From Mactra quadrangularis (lineage: Eukaryota; Mollusca; Bivalvia; Venerida; Mactridae): a DNA stretch of 64,000 nt. Numbering within the stretch: position 1 is the stretch's first letter; each line of letters opens with the position of its first letter. The translations under genes were made by a program, and so were the position numbers. The DNA lies in the NCBI GenBank assembly GCA_025267735.1, contig CM046307.1:5958258-6022257 (forward strand), in the 5' to 3' direction. Positions 35,262-47,300 of the stretch are shown one piece after another. The notes beneath the pieces were generated by a model that had not been told where the DNA came from, made no database searches, and was given only the letters and a program-made list of their open reading frames with translations.

Positions 35262-35533
35262 GGCACCGTTCCGAGCCAAAACACTATACATGTCGTATAT
35301 ATAGACCTAAATGCGTTTATAACACTGGCACCAGAGTCCCCACACTCGTTAAATACGCACACATATAATATTTGTCAACAAAACGAAATTAAAAATCGGT
35401 CCCGAAAACATCATCGTGTACATGTATGCACAGGGAACTATATATATATGGACGTACGCTTATCGTACGATCATAAGATATGGACTCTGGTGCCAGTGGT
35501 TTATGATCAGTGTTTTTTACTCGGAACCGTGGC
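35262..35533. mobile_element. approximately 270-bp terminal-inverted-repeat element
   Basis: The left part (ACCGTTCCGAG, CAAAACACT, CACTGGCACCAGAGTCC at 35323-35339) is mirrored on the right (GGACTCTGGTGCCAGTGG at 35480-35497, CAGTGTTTTTT, CTCGGAACCGT). The 17-bp inner block is a perfect inverted repeat. I do not see a target duplication, so the ends are approximate and the class is unknown. Confidence 0.6.
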
Positions 35534-35852
35534 TGTAGCAAAGCTGATGACGGTTTGAGATAACTGATTACAAGCTTCTAGTTTACCATTCTAACTAAGT
35601 TTTCAGAGAATTTTCTTCATAAACCGTCTATGACAAATGATTCTATATTTTATATCGTTCCTGAAGACCCTTATCCCTTTGATAAAATCTCAGTTCAGCA
35701 CATTAAGAATATAGCTTTATCGATAACGAAATCGAATAAGAACAACACGAAGTTATTCGTACAAATATAAAATCCAAAACAGTATGACAAGACTCAAACA
35801 ATACTAATAAGTATTATGTATATGTACATATTTTGATCAAGTTTAAAGACAA

Positions 35853-35943
35853 GCGCGAAGCCATTCGGAAAACCACTCGGGTGGTTCCGTAAACTGACGA
35901 TGTTTACGCAGTAATCATTGAGGTGTTCCGAATAGCGCGCAGC
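35853..35943. mobile_element. 73-bp inverted-repeat element with near-perfect 9-bp duplication
   Basis: The element 35862..35934 starts CATTCGGAAAACCAC and ends GGTGTTCCGAATA. The flanks GCGCGAAGC (35853-35861) and GCGCGCAGC (35935-35943) differ at one base. The ends resemble the 287-bp element at 5997, and the inner TTCCGTAAACTGACGA is shared with the copy at 5554, which supports one family with 9-bp duplications. Confidence 0.6.
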
Positions 35944-38927
35944 TAAAACATCCAGAGGACATAGCGATCTAGACATTCTTTATTAGTCTTTATTAATGAA
36001 AATAAATGCAAAGTGGAACGTTCTAGATAACAAGTTATTGGACCAAGACTGAAATGACGCAACCATTCTTCCATCCTGTCGCCTCCAGTCTAAGAAGCGC
36101 TCAATCATGTTACAAATATGATATTTTATATAACTTAACAAATAACATATTCTTTATTTGGCAAGAAATTTACAATTGTGTCACATTGTCCCACAAAGCG
36201 GTGATAATTGTTTGTGTAATAATATGATGCCGTATTTATATGTACCAGTAACATTGTTATCTTACAAAACAAACAGTTAATGTCATTGTCGGTAAAAGGC
36301 ATTCACCTTAACTGGACTTTCACACTTAAAGGCACATTGACTTAAAGCCCACATACGACGATATGTTTATCTTAACAATATAACTAGGATTTAAAACAAA
36401 GTTAATAAGTGAAACCATTAAACTTCCAAAATTTGATTTTGGTGCAAAATGACAGTTTCTACATTAAGGAGGATGTCATGAGTTCACAACCTTTTCAAGT
36501 TACATACAATACCATAAAATTATGATTGCTTCAAGTTGACTTTTCCGATTCAGAAGTAGTTTTATCTATCATAAGTCTTAATCTTACTTTGCCAGTATAA
36601 AAAGAACAATAAAATTCTACTTTCGGTTTCGATCTACATGTACTTGCATTTTCAAATGCAAGAAATAACATTAACAGAATTTTAAGTTAATTTTACAAAC
36701 ATTCTTCCGACGAGTGTTTTATCGATAGAACCAAATGAAATATGAAAAATATTTATCAGTTCAATGCTAACAGTCCTTGGCTAGGTTTAGTCTATAGATA
36801 GGGGCTTTAACAACCAAACATGTAAATATAGTTATAAATCATTAAATGATCCATATATCTTAACAGATGTTGACCGTCCACTATAATCTATCTGTTGATA
36901 TAAGGACAACATTTTATTATATTTTTCAAAAGACGTATGAATCAAAGTAAATAGTATAGCAAAAAAAACAAACATACTTTTAAACTTGAAACAAACACTT
37001 AAGACCTTAAATGACAAATCAGTTACTTCCGGCAAATCGATGAGGCTTTGTGATTCATTTATCGGTTAAATCAACACAGCCTATTTACTGATCACCCCTT
37101 TCATATCACAAATTAACAATATATTCACTGTTAAGGTAGTTTCACCGTTTGTAACTTAACACTGACTTAGTAAGTGATCACCGATCTATTATCAAGTAGT
37201 TAAGTTGTTCAAAACACTCAAATATATATAAATGTATACATCAATAAAAGCGATACTGATAAGTCGATCGTTGACCTCCAAGGAATGGTCACCGTGTATC
37301 TACTAGTACATAAGAAACTGGGGGATAAATGAGATCTTAGTCCGAGGTTATGGAAGTTTGAGAATAATCTCAACGCTCAAAAATGAGATTTTTCTCAATG
37401 ATCTCTTAATATGGCACATTTTTGAAACACTACGAGTATAATAAAAATAACAGTATTTGATAATTACTTGCGATTGCTTCAACCCAACTAAATGAGTATA
37501 TGCGAGGGTTGTATCACTCTGCCGCATCAATGTGTCTGATGCTCATAAGCGGAGTAAAATACTCTTCATGGAGATTAATAGACAGGTACCAGTAGTCCCG
37601 ATAACCAGGGGCAAATAGTTGTTAAACTAGTTAACATACAGCAGCATGGGCCTATGACTGCAATACAGTGTAAAATGATCTTTCTCACTTCTTGTTAAGA
37701 ACAGTAAAACTCATATTGTTATGACAAAATGACGCTTGAAATGAAATTACTAGCCGTGTTATGATATCTAGTAGTAGTGTAAAACAGATGACGAGCCTTT
37801 AGTTCAAATGCTATAATAGACGTAATTAAGCGAACAAAGTAATAATCATTAAGAACCCTGAGGAAAGACAATGTCTCGCTAAACTTTACCAACTCTTTGG
37901 CCTCGAGATCTTCGACGAGTTGTTTGTAAACAAAGATATAGATATATCAAATTAAAAATGGACAAAACAATAAATAACTGACCAGACTGAATACAGAGCA
38001 AACTCGTACATTACTGAAAATAATCCAATATATAAAAACAAACTTACCGGATTTCAACCTAATGAATTAAGTTTGTTTGTTTACATGTTGTTTAAGCACT
38101 TTACCGCGTTTTTATTACGTAACTTCACTTCAAACTATTAAGTTCACTACTAAATGCACTCGTTTGCATTGCTATTAAGTACAATTTCAACAGCACTTGT
38201 TGATTTCAATACAAACCAACAACACTAATATGAGTTTAGATGTACACTTATATATTTTACAAAATCGCCCGAAAAACACCCAGTAGCTTATGTATAAAAT
38301 TATACGTAGACTACAAACGTAACCCTAGACGTCTGTTAATAAATTAAGATGTTAATCCAAAAGTACAAAAGAAATGCATTAACACAATCGCGTTCAAAGT
38401 CATATAAAATCCAACAAATATCGCTGCAAGGTGTTACAAAGTGTTATCTTTGACTCGGTATGATAAATGTGCGCAGATATGCGAAGGATTGTCGTTAGGT
38501 TGACAGGGGGTTTGATGCTGTCTTCTTTAAAGCAGGATTTTGGTGAACACATAAAAAACTTACATAATGAATAAGTTATAGATTTAATGTCTTTATTCTT
38601 TATTGCGATTGTATCAATGTTTTAACTAACCACAATACTATGCGGATTCTATCATTCATTCGTATCGTCCATTTTAATTGGCCGTCATCATGAATTAAAA
38701 GTTAACGATTTAGTTACTCAGTTCTAATTTTAGCAAACTTGTCATCAATTAAAACTAAAAATTATTGTAAGGGCTTGTTAGGTTATTGGGCGTTGATTTC
38801 AACCAAACCCTACAAACAGTAAAAATGAATTAACTAGATTTAACACCGCCTACTTAAACATTTGTTTTAACCTGTCAAAATACATATCAATGACATGAGT
38901 TAGATTTATAATCAGAGTAGAATCTTA
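35944..38927. other. gene-free stretch
   Basis: About 3 kb without a credible frame or repeat. The short minus-strand frames at 36832 and 37348 lack any recognisable feature. Confidence 0.4.
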
Positions 38928-39378
38928 GTAACTTTTACCACAATCGCCAATCTAATTAAAACCCGATTTAAAATTTCCGCTCGCCTACTCGCTAATTTAG
39001 ATCTGGCGGTTTCGTTATGAGGGTCACGTTCAGGTGACCTTTTCTCATTATAATATGCCTGGCGCACTCATCATGTTTAGTAACTTGTTTACATCGTCTA
39101 TGTCACGCAATTTGAAATAAGCCGTCCAATCACAACCTGTACATAAATAACACCACCGTCAAATTAGCTCTCAAACATTGGTCTAAAATAGAAATTACTA
39201 AATCAAGATGCTGTTAATAGTGTTTGGTGTTGATGAAAGCTACGCATTGATTGGTCGACGCAAAGGTCATCTCAGCATGACCTTCCTGCGAACCTAAGAG
39301 ATCCTGTTCGACAGCGCTCTACAGAATATATGTTTACGGAGATTGCACAATATGCCTGTAACTTTTACCACAATCGCC
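38928..39378. repeat. 451-bp segment bounded by an exact 21-bp direct repeat
   Basis: The same 21 bases, beginning GTAACTTTTACC and ending ACAATCGCC, occur at 38928-38948 and 39358-39378. Between them are two inverted pairs of GGTCA half-sites with the same spacing: GGTCAC-6nt-GTGACC at 39022-39039 and AAGGTCAT-6nt-ATGACCTT at 39263-39284. Whether this is an insertion with its target duplication or a small duplication cannot be told here. Confidence 0.5.
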
Positions 39379-40171
39379 TACGAACAGTGTACTCTTCAGT
39401 AAGTTCCATTAGGGAAACCTCAAGATCATCTCAAATTACGGTTTCCAAGTCTTGAGCTTCTATGTTTGTGATAACACCACGGAGTAAACGGATGGAGACG
39501 ATTAACTTTCCTTGAATGTTTATTTGGTAACCAAATGTTGTTTTTCGTGGGACAGAGAAATGGAAACAGAATCTTGAGTAATTATGTGTAAAGAAAACAA
39601 AACGTTCTGTCATGTGTTTATGCTAATAGTGTGAAATGTAGTAGCTGAAATGACAGGTTGAGGGCGTAATGAACGCGCCATCTTACATGGGAATTAATGA
39701 AAATACTAATTCATTCAGAAGTTGTTTTGAGATCGAGGGAACTAGAGTAGAAAATGATGTTGTTATCGTTGCTCTTCACAGCAAAACAAATAATATTGAG
39801 AGAAACATTTTGTTGGGGTTTATTTTTTTTTAATTTTTTTGAGGGGGGGGGAGGGGGTGGTTCTCTACTAAACAGCAATAATAATGAACAAAACGATTAA
39901 TTAGGCAAGTCACTGGGTTTTCTATATGTACAATATACATAAAACGTCCATGTTTGCCTGTAAACTGTAATTGTTTACTCTGACTTCTCTACACAGATTA
40001 TTGTTACAATTGACCTAGTTTACCGTTCAATTTAATTTTTGTGCAGCGGATTTGAAGCTTCCGATCAATATACGCGGAACCAATTTAACATTTTCGGAGA
40101 AAGTAAAGTAGTAGTTATTTTATGCTCTAAATGATATCATTCAATTAAACCTAATTTGTATAGAAAGATAA
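39379..40171. other. no gene; G-rich run
   Basis: A G-rich run lies at 39841-39860 after a T-rich run. The rest is AT-rich without frames. Confidence 0.4.
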
Positions 40172-40288
40172 ATCGGCGATGGACAGTCATTCTTTCCCTC
40201 GACTACAAGACTGTGGAACCAGCTGTCGGACCATATCGCAACAGCTCCAAGTCTTGATGCATTCAAACAGGGGCTGGCCGAGTTGTAA
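40172..40288 (+). pseudogene. C-terminal relic of a LINE reverse transcriptase
   Basis: Starting at 40187 the frame reads SFFPSTTRLWNQL, then IATAPSLDAFKQGLAEL, and ends at TAA 40286-40288. The pattern SFFPRTxxxWNxLP...APSLxxFKxxL is the familiar carboxyl end of many LINE ORF2 proteins. The frame is closed by TAA at 40169-40171 and nothing upstream matches, so this is a short 3' fragment. It is unrelated to the end of the LINE at 29518, so it belongs to a different family. Confidence 0.7.
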
Positions 40289-42196
40289 CAACGATGATAT
40301 TGATCAGTGTATATAGTTTTAAAGGTTTTTTAACAGTTTTAACTTTTCGTGCCACACCTCGTCTTTGACCTTACACATGTGCGACAATACCCCAGAGAGG
40401 GATCTTGTGCAGTAACTGGAAGACGAAGAAAAAAAGACATGTGTTTGATTACCTTATCAGTAATAGTTGTTGATCACGTGACTATAGACTCTGGTGCTGA
40501 TGTTTCTAGCGTGGATATACGGGGGTGGTGTTAAGAAGACGAACAGCCTGCAGACTAAACTAGTGTGGGTGTTGTCCCTACGGAATTAAAGCAGGATTGG
40601 AGTACAGGTCTCATGTGAAAGACTGCAGCCTATTTATTAACATAGTGACAGACATCACACATGATAAAAAGATTATCACCGAGACCTGACATTATATGTA
40701 TCACGAGTATTGATATCAGATCATTTTAGTCCATGGAGAACTATTTATCTATAACTTGTCTATTTAATATGTCTATATTGTAGATTGGCTTCCTCCATGC
40801 TGTCTTATAGTCTTCTATAGGGAAGAATTATCTCATATTTGAGAAACAAACATCTTACACTAGTTGATATCTATTTTTGAGGGTTAATGTTATGATATAA
40901 TTATAGACACGGCCTATTGATGGAAAAAGACATGCAGTTTAGTGATAAAGTTAGTTTGTCGTAGAGACTATATATATTGGAACAATTAATTCTCGATTTT
41001 TCCGATGTCTGCTTCATTTCGCCGAAAATTCTTCATTGCATGTTTTAGTCATATCCTTCCACAATGCAACGAGTGGTAAGCACAGGAACAAGAAGCATTC
41101 CAAACGTTCCAAATTTAGATAAAAATGAGGGTAAGTTATCTCCCTTTTAGTTGATTTATAGAAGGACCAAAGGGAGGTAACTACGAAAACTGAAACATCG
41201 ACACTCAATTCTGTTTGGACAGTTTACAGAAATGATCCGCCAAAAGTCAGGCGATACTTTAAAGCGGTAAAGACATTCGTCTTCAAATGGTGCTCTTAAA
41301 CTTAAATAAAAGGTTGATGGCCTTTGTAAAACAGTTGCAAACCGAGGTTTGTGGGTAAAGAAGAGCTGTTCTGTTTTAACTGTTTGTGGTATAAAAGCCT
41401 TCGGAAAATACGTCACAAAAAAGGTGATTTATGAAAATTATACAATGCTATGCATACGAGTAGAAAAACTGCATAAAAACGAAAAACAACAATGACCCAC
41501 ATGGAGATAATAGTACAAAATATACTATCTTATATCAAACTACATCTGGAGGGAACATGTCTATCATATATGACTTATAACACTAAAATATTATCAAGTA
41601 TAGTTTCAGCGATCATATTACTAAAAAGAGTATATTACAAAATACTAACTTTCCCCATTAAAGTACCGATGTCAAGATGTAGTATAATATTAATATTATT
41701 ATAAATATGATACCTCAATGATACGTGCTTGACCAACTTACCGGTTACTTAAACCGGGTTGAGGCTAACTTCGATATTTCCCGTCCTATCCCGGTATCGT
41801 CTCGGTTGTTATTTTGATGTGATTTTCATCAAATATTTTACATTCTGCCCTTGGTATATAATTTCTATATATGTTATATGATTCCTGTTGTTAACTATAA
41901 TAGTATAAAATAAAATGATGATACTCGTTCCATCACTTAAATAAATTATGATAATGTCACACGCCCATGTATGATTTCACTGGGGACAACGATGGCGACA
42001 TTAGATGTAAGGTGCATAGAATCACCTAATCATATTTTCTTCTAATGATGTACACGTTTATGGAACTGATCTTGAAATTTAACTGTTGTGGGATTTTGTT
42101 TCATTTGATTTGAAGACTTTTATTACTCTGATGTAGAAAGTATCCAGTTTTTATTCATCAAGATTGGTATAGTAGCCTTGATAAATATACGATGAT
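40289..42196. other. no gene; one short inverted repeat
   Basis: AT-rich. It holds the inverted repeat at 41134-41182 listed separately. Minus-strand frames at 41014-41416 have no recognised feature. Confidence 0.4.
41134..41182. repeat. short inverted repeat with GTTATCTCCCTTT arms
   Basis: AGTTATCTCCCTTT at 41134-41147 pairs with AAAGGGAGGTAACT at 41169-41182 (13 of 14). The same motif stands alone near 15486. It is likely a remnant of a dispersed molluscan repeat. Confidence 0.5.
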
Positions 42197-42512
42197 GTTA
42201 TACAGAGCAGAGCAGAGCAGAACAACACAAAACAGAAAAGAACAAAGTAGAACAGATCAAAACAAAGCACAGCAGCGCAGAAAAGAACAGAGCAGAGCAG
42301 AGCAGAGCAGCGCAGCGCAGCGCAGAGCAGAGCAGAGCAGAGCAGAGCAGAACAGAATATAACAAAACAGAAGAGAGCAGAGCAACACAGCGCAGAGCAG
42401 AGCAGAGCAGAGCAGAACATAACAAAACAGAAGAGAGCAGAGCAGCACAGCGCAGAGCAGAGCAGAGCAGAGCAGCACAGCACAGCGCAGAGCAGAACAG
42501 AACAGAACTAGA
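42197..42512. repeat. AGAGC/AACAG pentanucleotide microsatellite
   Basis: About 315 bp of five-base units (AGAGC, with CGCAG, AACAG and AACAA variants). All three minus-strand frames stay open and read as Cys/Ser/Leu/Ala-rich strings. This is an artefact of a repeat that lacks stop codons. Confidence 0.9.
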
Positions 42513-43751
42513 ACAAAACAAAACACAGAACAGAATATAATAAAACAAAATTGTATTTAACTAAAACTGCATATAACAATAAATGGGTATACCGGTTAAC
42601 AAAGACGATGAATAAACTACAAACTGTCAAATATACAGCATGTAGCGTATCGTTTGTGCAAATTTACTTGTACGGCAAATTAATACGATAAACCCTCAGG
42701 AAACTAACTACTACTTATTGGATGTTCATTGTATGCATATAATTATATATTCTATTTTAATGTCTCAGGACAATTTTCACTAGCTATTCCTGCAAATAAC
42801 ATAAATTTTTGAAGCACATAAATGTAGATATACGCACGAATCAGAGAAAATGGTTTCTTTTGACAAAAAAACTTGAGTAATAACAGCTTTCTTTTGAGCC
42901 TTTTATAGACTGTGCCACATAGATACACCAATTTGTATACAACTAAATTTTTTTTAACCCGTTATTATTAATACATGACACGTTTTACCGTATTCTGTTG
43001 TCAACTGCACAATGAATCAATCCTAAATTTATAACTGTTTTACCTATTACATTTTACAAAAAATAATTTCGACGAAATTCAAATATAAATTTAAAATTCA
43101 ATTTAAAAAAATGTACAAAAACTGCACAAGTTCATAGTCGTATTATTATACTTGTCACTAGACGCCAAATTCTTTAATATAACACATAACAATAACTCAA
43201 ATATGTAGAAAAAGTAATAAATAAAATTGTAACAAATTACCAATTGGATTTAATGACAATTAACATAGGTATAATGATGGAGTACCAAAAAGATAGAATA
43301 GAAATTATGGCGTCATAGCGAAATTATTGAAATATTCTAAAATTTCATTACATTCACGTAGCGTAGTTGTAACCCCAACGACGGTTTTTGCCGTTAGCTT
43401 TAAACAAGCGCGAAATGTAGATTAAAATTATATTTATATATACGATTCCGGCCATATAAACTCGAATTAGAGTCGCGACAGGTCACTACAAACCACACAA
43501 ATTCGACATTATGCGAATATTCCCCTCCACGTGTAAAACATGTAAAAGGGAAAGTTGGTTAGTCCTTGATATATGATAAGGGTATTATGATTAAAAAATC
43601 GAGGGAATATGATTACGTTAGGCAGCCGGTGTAAACACTTAAAAAAAACCGGCATAAAATCAAATTATATATACATGCAATAACTATTTTTTGATAAAAA
43701 CAGACATCATCAACAGTTGGTCATGAAATATTTTCTACGGCTATTCTTGCT
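42513..43751. other. no gene seen
   Basis: AT-rich, with stops in all frames and no recognised repeat. Confidence 0.4.
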
Positions 43752-43935
43752 CCAACCACAGATTCTAAATCATGTAGGGCATTTAGCAGCCACTGATGGA
43801 AGTAATTGCGTCTATAGTAGTTGGTTAACAGCTAAATCCAGAGATCCAGGCCTTTCAGGGAACAGTAAGTAGGTTGACTGACCGCCGTTATATGACCCAT
43901 ACGATGTGTTGCTACGGCGTTAATCCCCCAAAAAA
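43752..43935 (+). mobile_element. 5'-truncated SINE, family 1
   Basis: It starts inside the body (GATTCTAAATCATGTAGGGC) and continues through GTTAACAGCTAAATCCAGAG and GTAGGTTGACTGACCGCCGT to the tail TGTGTTGCTACGGCGTTAA. The tRNA-like head is absent. The frame at 43874..44059 runs through its tail and is not a gene. Confidence 0.75.
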
Positions 43936-46321
43936 ACAAACCAAAAGAAACAACAAAAATAAACATGTTTCAACTACAAAACATGACAATAGCAAAACAA
44001 GATATCAAAGGACAGATGGTCCATGGTACGAAGTGAAACTTTGTCTTTCTAACATTTAATTGACTTTATTTCACCTCAGAGCAAGTATTTATACAATTGA
44101 AAATTTTTTGCTGCATCATTGTACAATACCTCGCCCGAGGGGGGTCAAACATGATATTTCAACTCTGAAGTGGTCGTTACATTGGTACACAAAACATTAG
44201 TGAATGGAAATAGATACGAGAAAAATAAAATGTAACACATTGTAGCACATCCTTCAAAATAGATCGATTTCAATGGCGACCTCCTCTATAAAGCGTTTTG
44301 TTCACGCCGACTAAAATTAAAATTTATGTCACCAGAGATGTATTTTGCTGTGTCACAGATCGGAGAGATATAGGCGCTCTTTAAGATATATAGGTTTACA
44401 AAACGTTATTGTCCACTTTGTCAAATAATCCAATTATCAGTTTTCAAACGAAATATTAACTCTCGTTGCATTACCGAAACACTTTTTATGTATAGAAGAA
44501 AAAGGGAAAAATAAATTACTGGTGAAGATTTTGTACTAAAATATTCAAGTCATCATGATACAATCAAGTGATCTGTCGGCTCTCATTTACTTGATAAATT
44601 ACATATTCTCGTACATCCATCTCTTCCCAGTTAAGGTCTACGGCTTCTTCTTAACAAAACACTTGTGCAATGTAACTCCATCTTATACAGTACCATTCAC
44701 AATTTCCTTTTACACTTCAGTACTTGTAAATGTTTTATTTATTTTTTACCAAAAACTTAAAGATTAAAAACACCTCGCAAGAAACCTGCACATCCCATTT
44801 TAATATTATAACAATCTTCTATAATTATCCTGATACATAAATAAATCTGAAATAAACGTTGGTTATTTAATTGTATAAATGAAAAACACAGCTAAATTGC
44901 AAGTGTAAAGGTTGTTTTCGATGGCACTGTATACTGCCCCTCAAAAGTTCTTGCACAGTACAATTAATTGAATTTGTTACTACCTGTATTTCCATTTCCA
45001 ATTTTGAAGAATTATTATATTATTGTTTATTCTATTCATTTTTATACAATGGAAACGGAGTTCCTGTGGGACTATTTAAATTTTATTTTCAGCAAAAGTT
45101 ATCTATCAGCCTTCAAAACTAGGCTCAGTATATTAACTAACCAATATAAAGTTTAAGATTTTTCTGTATTTTTACATCTAGATTTAAAAATTATACTGAT
45201 TTTAATAAGCAAAATTAAAAACCATTTAACAATAAATTGCTTTAACAACTTTTTGAAATTCTATTTAGTACAATGTTAATTGTAAATGTGAGCGGGAACT
45301 TTTAGAAGGCAGAGTAAGTGAAAGTAGAAATTGAATTTTATAGTCTCCATAGTTTCATCCTGATGCACGTTCATTCGCCGCATTTACAGCTATTATCCCT
45401 GATAATCGAACTAATGGTTTTCTTTTTATCACTCTTGTGAGTATTTTACTCCGACTATGTGCAACTGACAATATGGCGCAACAGAATTATACCACCATTG
45501 GTGCCTCTGGGCTTGGAGTTACCCATTTTCACCCGAGTAAAGTGTAACAATCGCTGATAATTTTTTTGCATAAGGAATGTGTTTATGAATTTGTATATAT
45601 TTTAGATATATTTTTGAAAATATGTCACAATGTGCAATACATTTCATTTTATTCTCAGAATGAACAACACAGACTTTCAAAAACAGTTTGAATTTTAAGA
45701 GTAAGAGTTCGCATACCTTAAATGGCATACTACAGAAATGTTATTGTGTATATATAGTCACTTTGAACCCGATACCATAATATAAGGCAATAGGTAAAAG
45801 ACGTGAGAAAACGTACGGTTTCTGAAGAAAGTACCGCTTCAACTTTCAGTACTAAAAGATAGGACCCATGGTTAGGATGTTATCTGATAGGAGGTTTTGA
45901 AATCTAGTCCATCATTTTTATTTTTGATCAATTTTATCGAAAAAATATCACCAATTTATCGGGTTTTATTGCAAATTTTGAAAGTGTTGTAAACATTAGA
46001 TAAAATTCCTATATAAAAACACAACTATGAAATTATCCCGACTACGTGAACGATGACGGATAGGTTTTTTGGAAAAAAATACATTTAATTGGAAATAAAT
46101 TAGAAATTCTGAATAATTTTTGAAATTGTTAACATTCCATAATGTACGAGTATGAAAGTGATAAGTAAGTTTTTGTCACGTGATCTCACATGTATGTGTG
46201 TACACATAGTTATTTACACGTATTACATTTTCATAAAAATAGATAGATCGGTGTTTGCTGTTGATAATATAAGCAACGTTTATACTTGTTGATCGTTTTA
46301 TCTAACTTATTTATTTGTTTT
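43936..46321. other. no gene seen
   Basis: AT-rich. Hydrophobic short frames (44555, 44968) are typical of TTT/ATT-rich DNA and show no domain. Confidence 0.4.
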
Positions 46322-46604
46322 GTTGGGTTTAACGCGGTAGCATTACATTGTATAGGTCATAATTTATAACGGCGTCCAGTGGTTCTAACCTAACTTTCCT
46401 GGACCCTTGTCTATAACCAGTACTCACCTACCCTTCCACAAGGCCGGAAACTTCTCCATATACATTATTAATGGAGAAAACCTGACATTGATGTCAAGTT
46501 TTCATGAAAGGGTGTAACCTCCCCGGGTGGAATTAAAACCTGTACCCCCTTCGGGACACTAGATTCGAAATCCAGGCGCGCTACCAACTGCGCTACCGAT
46601 CTCG
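46322..46604 (-). mobile_element. SINE, family 2, near full length
   Basis: On the minus strand the A box TAGCGCAGTTGGTAG is at 46595-46581, a B-box-like GGTTTTAATTCC at 46540-46529, then the body (GGAGAAGTTTCCGGCCTTGT and GGTGAGTACTGGTTATAGAC), and a tail ending CGCGTTAAACCCAAC. The tail is shared with family 1, the body is not. A few extra bases lie between the two boxes. Confidence 0.85.
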
Positions 46605-47300
46605 TTTTTTACATTATGAAAGAATTGTAAACACCCCCCGTGTTTATTTTGGAACCCTACGTTCGTCTATCATAGTTTTAGACTCTGTTAATCCCTAGGT
46701 ACGGAAGCCGTAAAAAGTTCCGCAAGCATGTAAATAACAATTTAATCAGACCGTCTGCCATGACATGCCCAATACATTTCTAAACTCCTTACAGACACCT
46801 CAAAACCCGAACTATTTCCTGCGCGCAGCCAACCGATATGTGTGATGAGTTGTGCTTCCACAATTAAAATATAGGTATATAGATGCCTTTGCTTTTTCCC
46901 TCTTTGTTTGGAGAACAATTATAATCTCAAATCATAAACCAAGATACGTAAGTAAATAAAAAGTAAAATGGATATAATTTGTCATTATCCAAATACTAGT
47001 ACATGCATACAACGAGGTCATGTACAAAGGTATCATATACTGTTTGCCAGACTCATATTATCAAAAGAAATCAAAGGTAAAATCCTTCTATATTTCATTA
47101 CTATATTATCGTTAGATTTTAGATAATATTGCACTCCGCCATTGAACTTAATAATTCCATTTAAATAAGTTCAATTAAAGTTTTGTAATGCACTAAAATG
47201 ACCATCAACCTTGCAGATATGTCAATATACGCCACTTGAAGTGGCTGCTCTTAATAAATAATAAAATCTAAAATCACTTGAATGTTCTCTTTTAGGAATA
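46605..47300. other. no gene; presumed 3' flank of the 47301 frame
   Basis: No frame or repeat is recognised, and I see no AATAAA on the minus strand close to the stop at 47301. Confidence 0.35.

Noticed and set aside
40349..40534. 61-residue frame after the LINE relic
   Set aside because: It is not in line with the relic's protein end and probably lies in LINE 3' UTR or host DNA; no domain is visible.
42151..42548. Three minus-strand frames of 89-116 residues rich in Cys, Ser, Leu and Ala
   Set aside because: All lie in the AGAGC pentanucleotide array, which has no stop codon in any phase.
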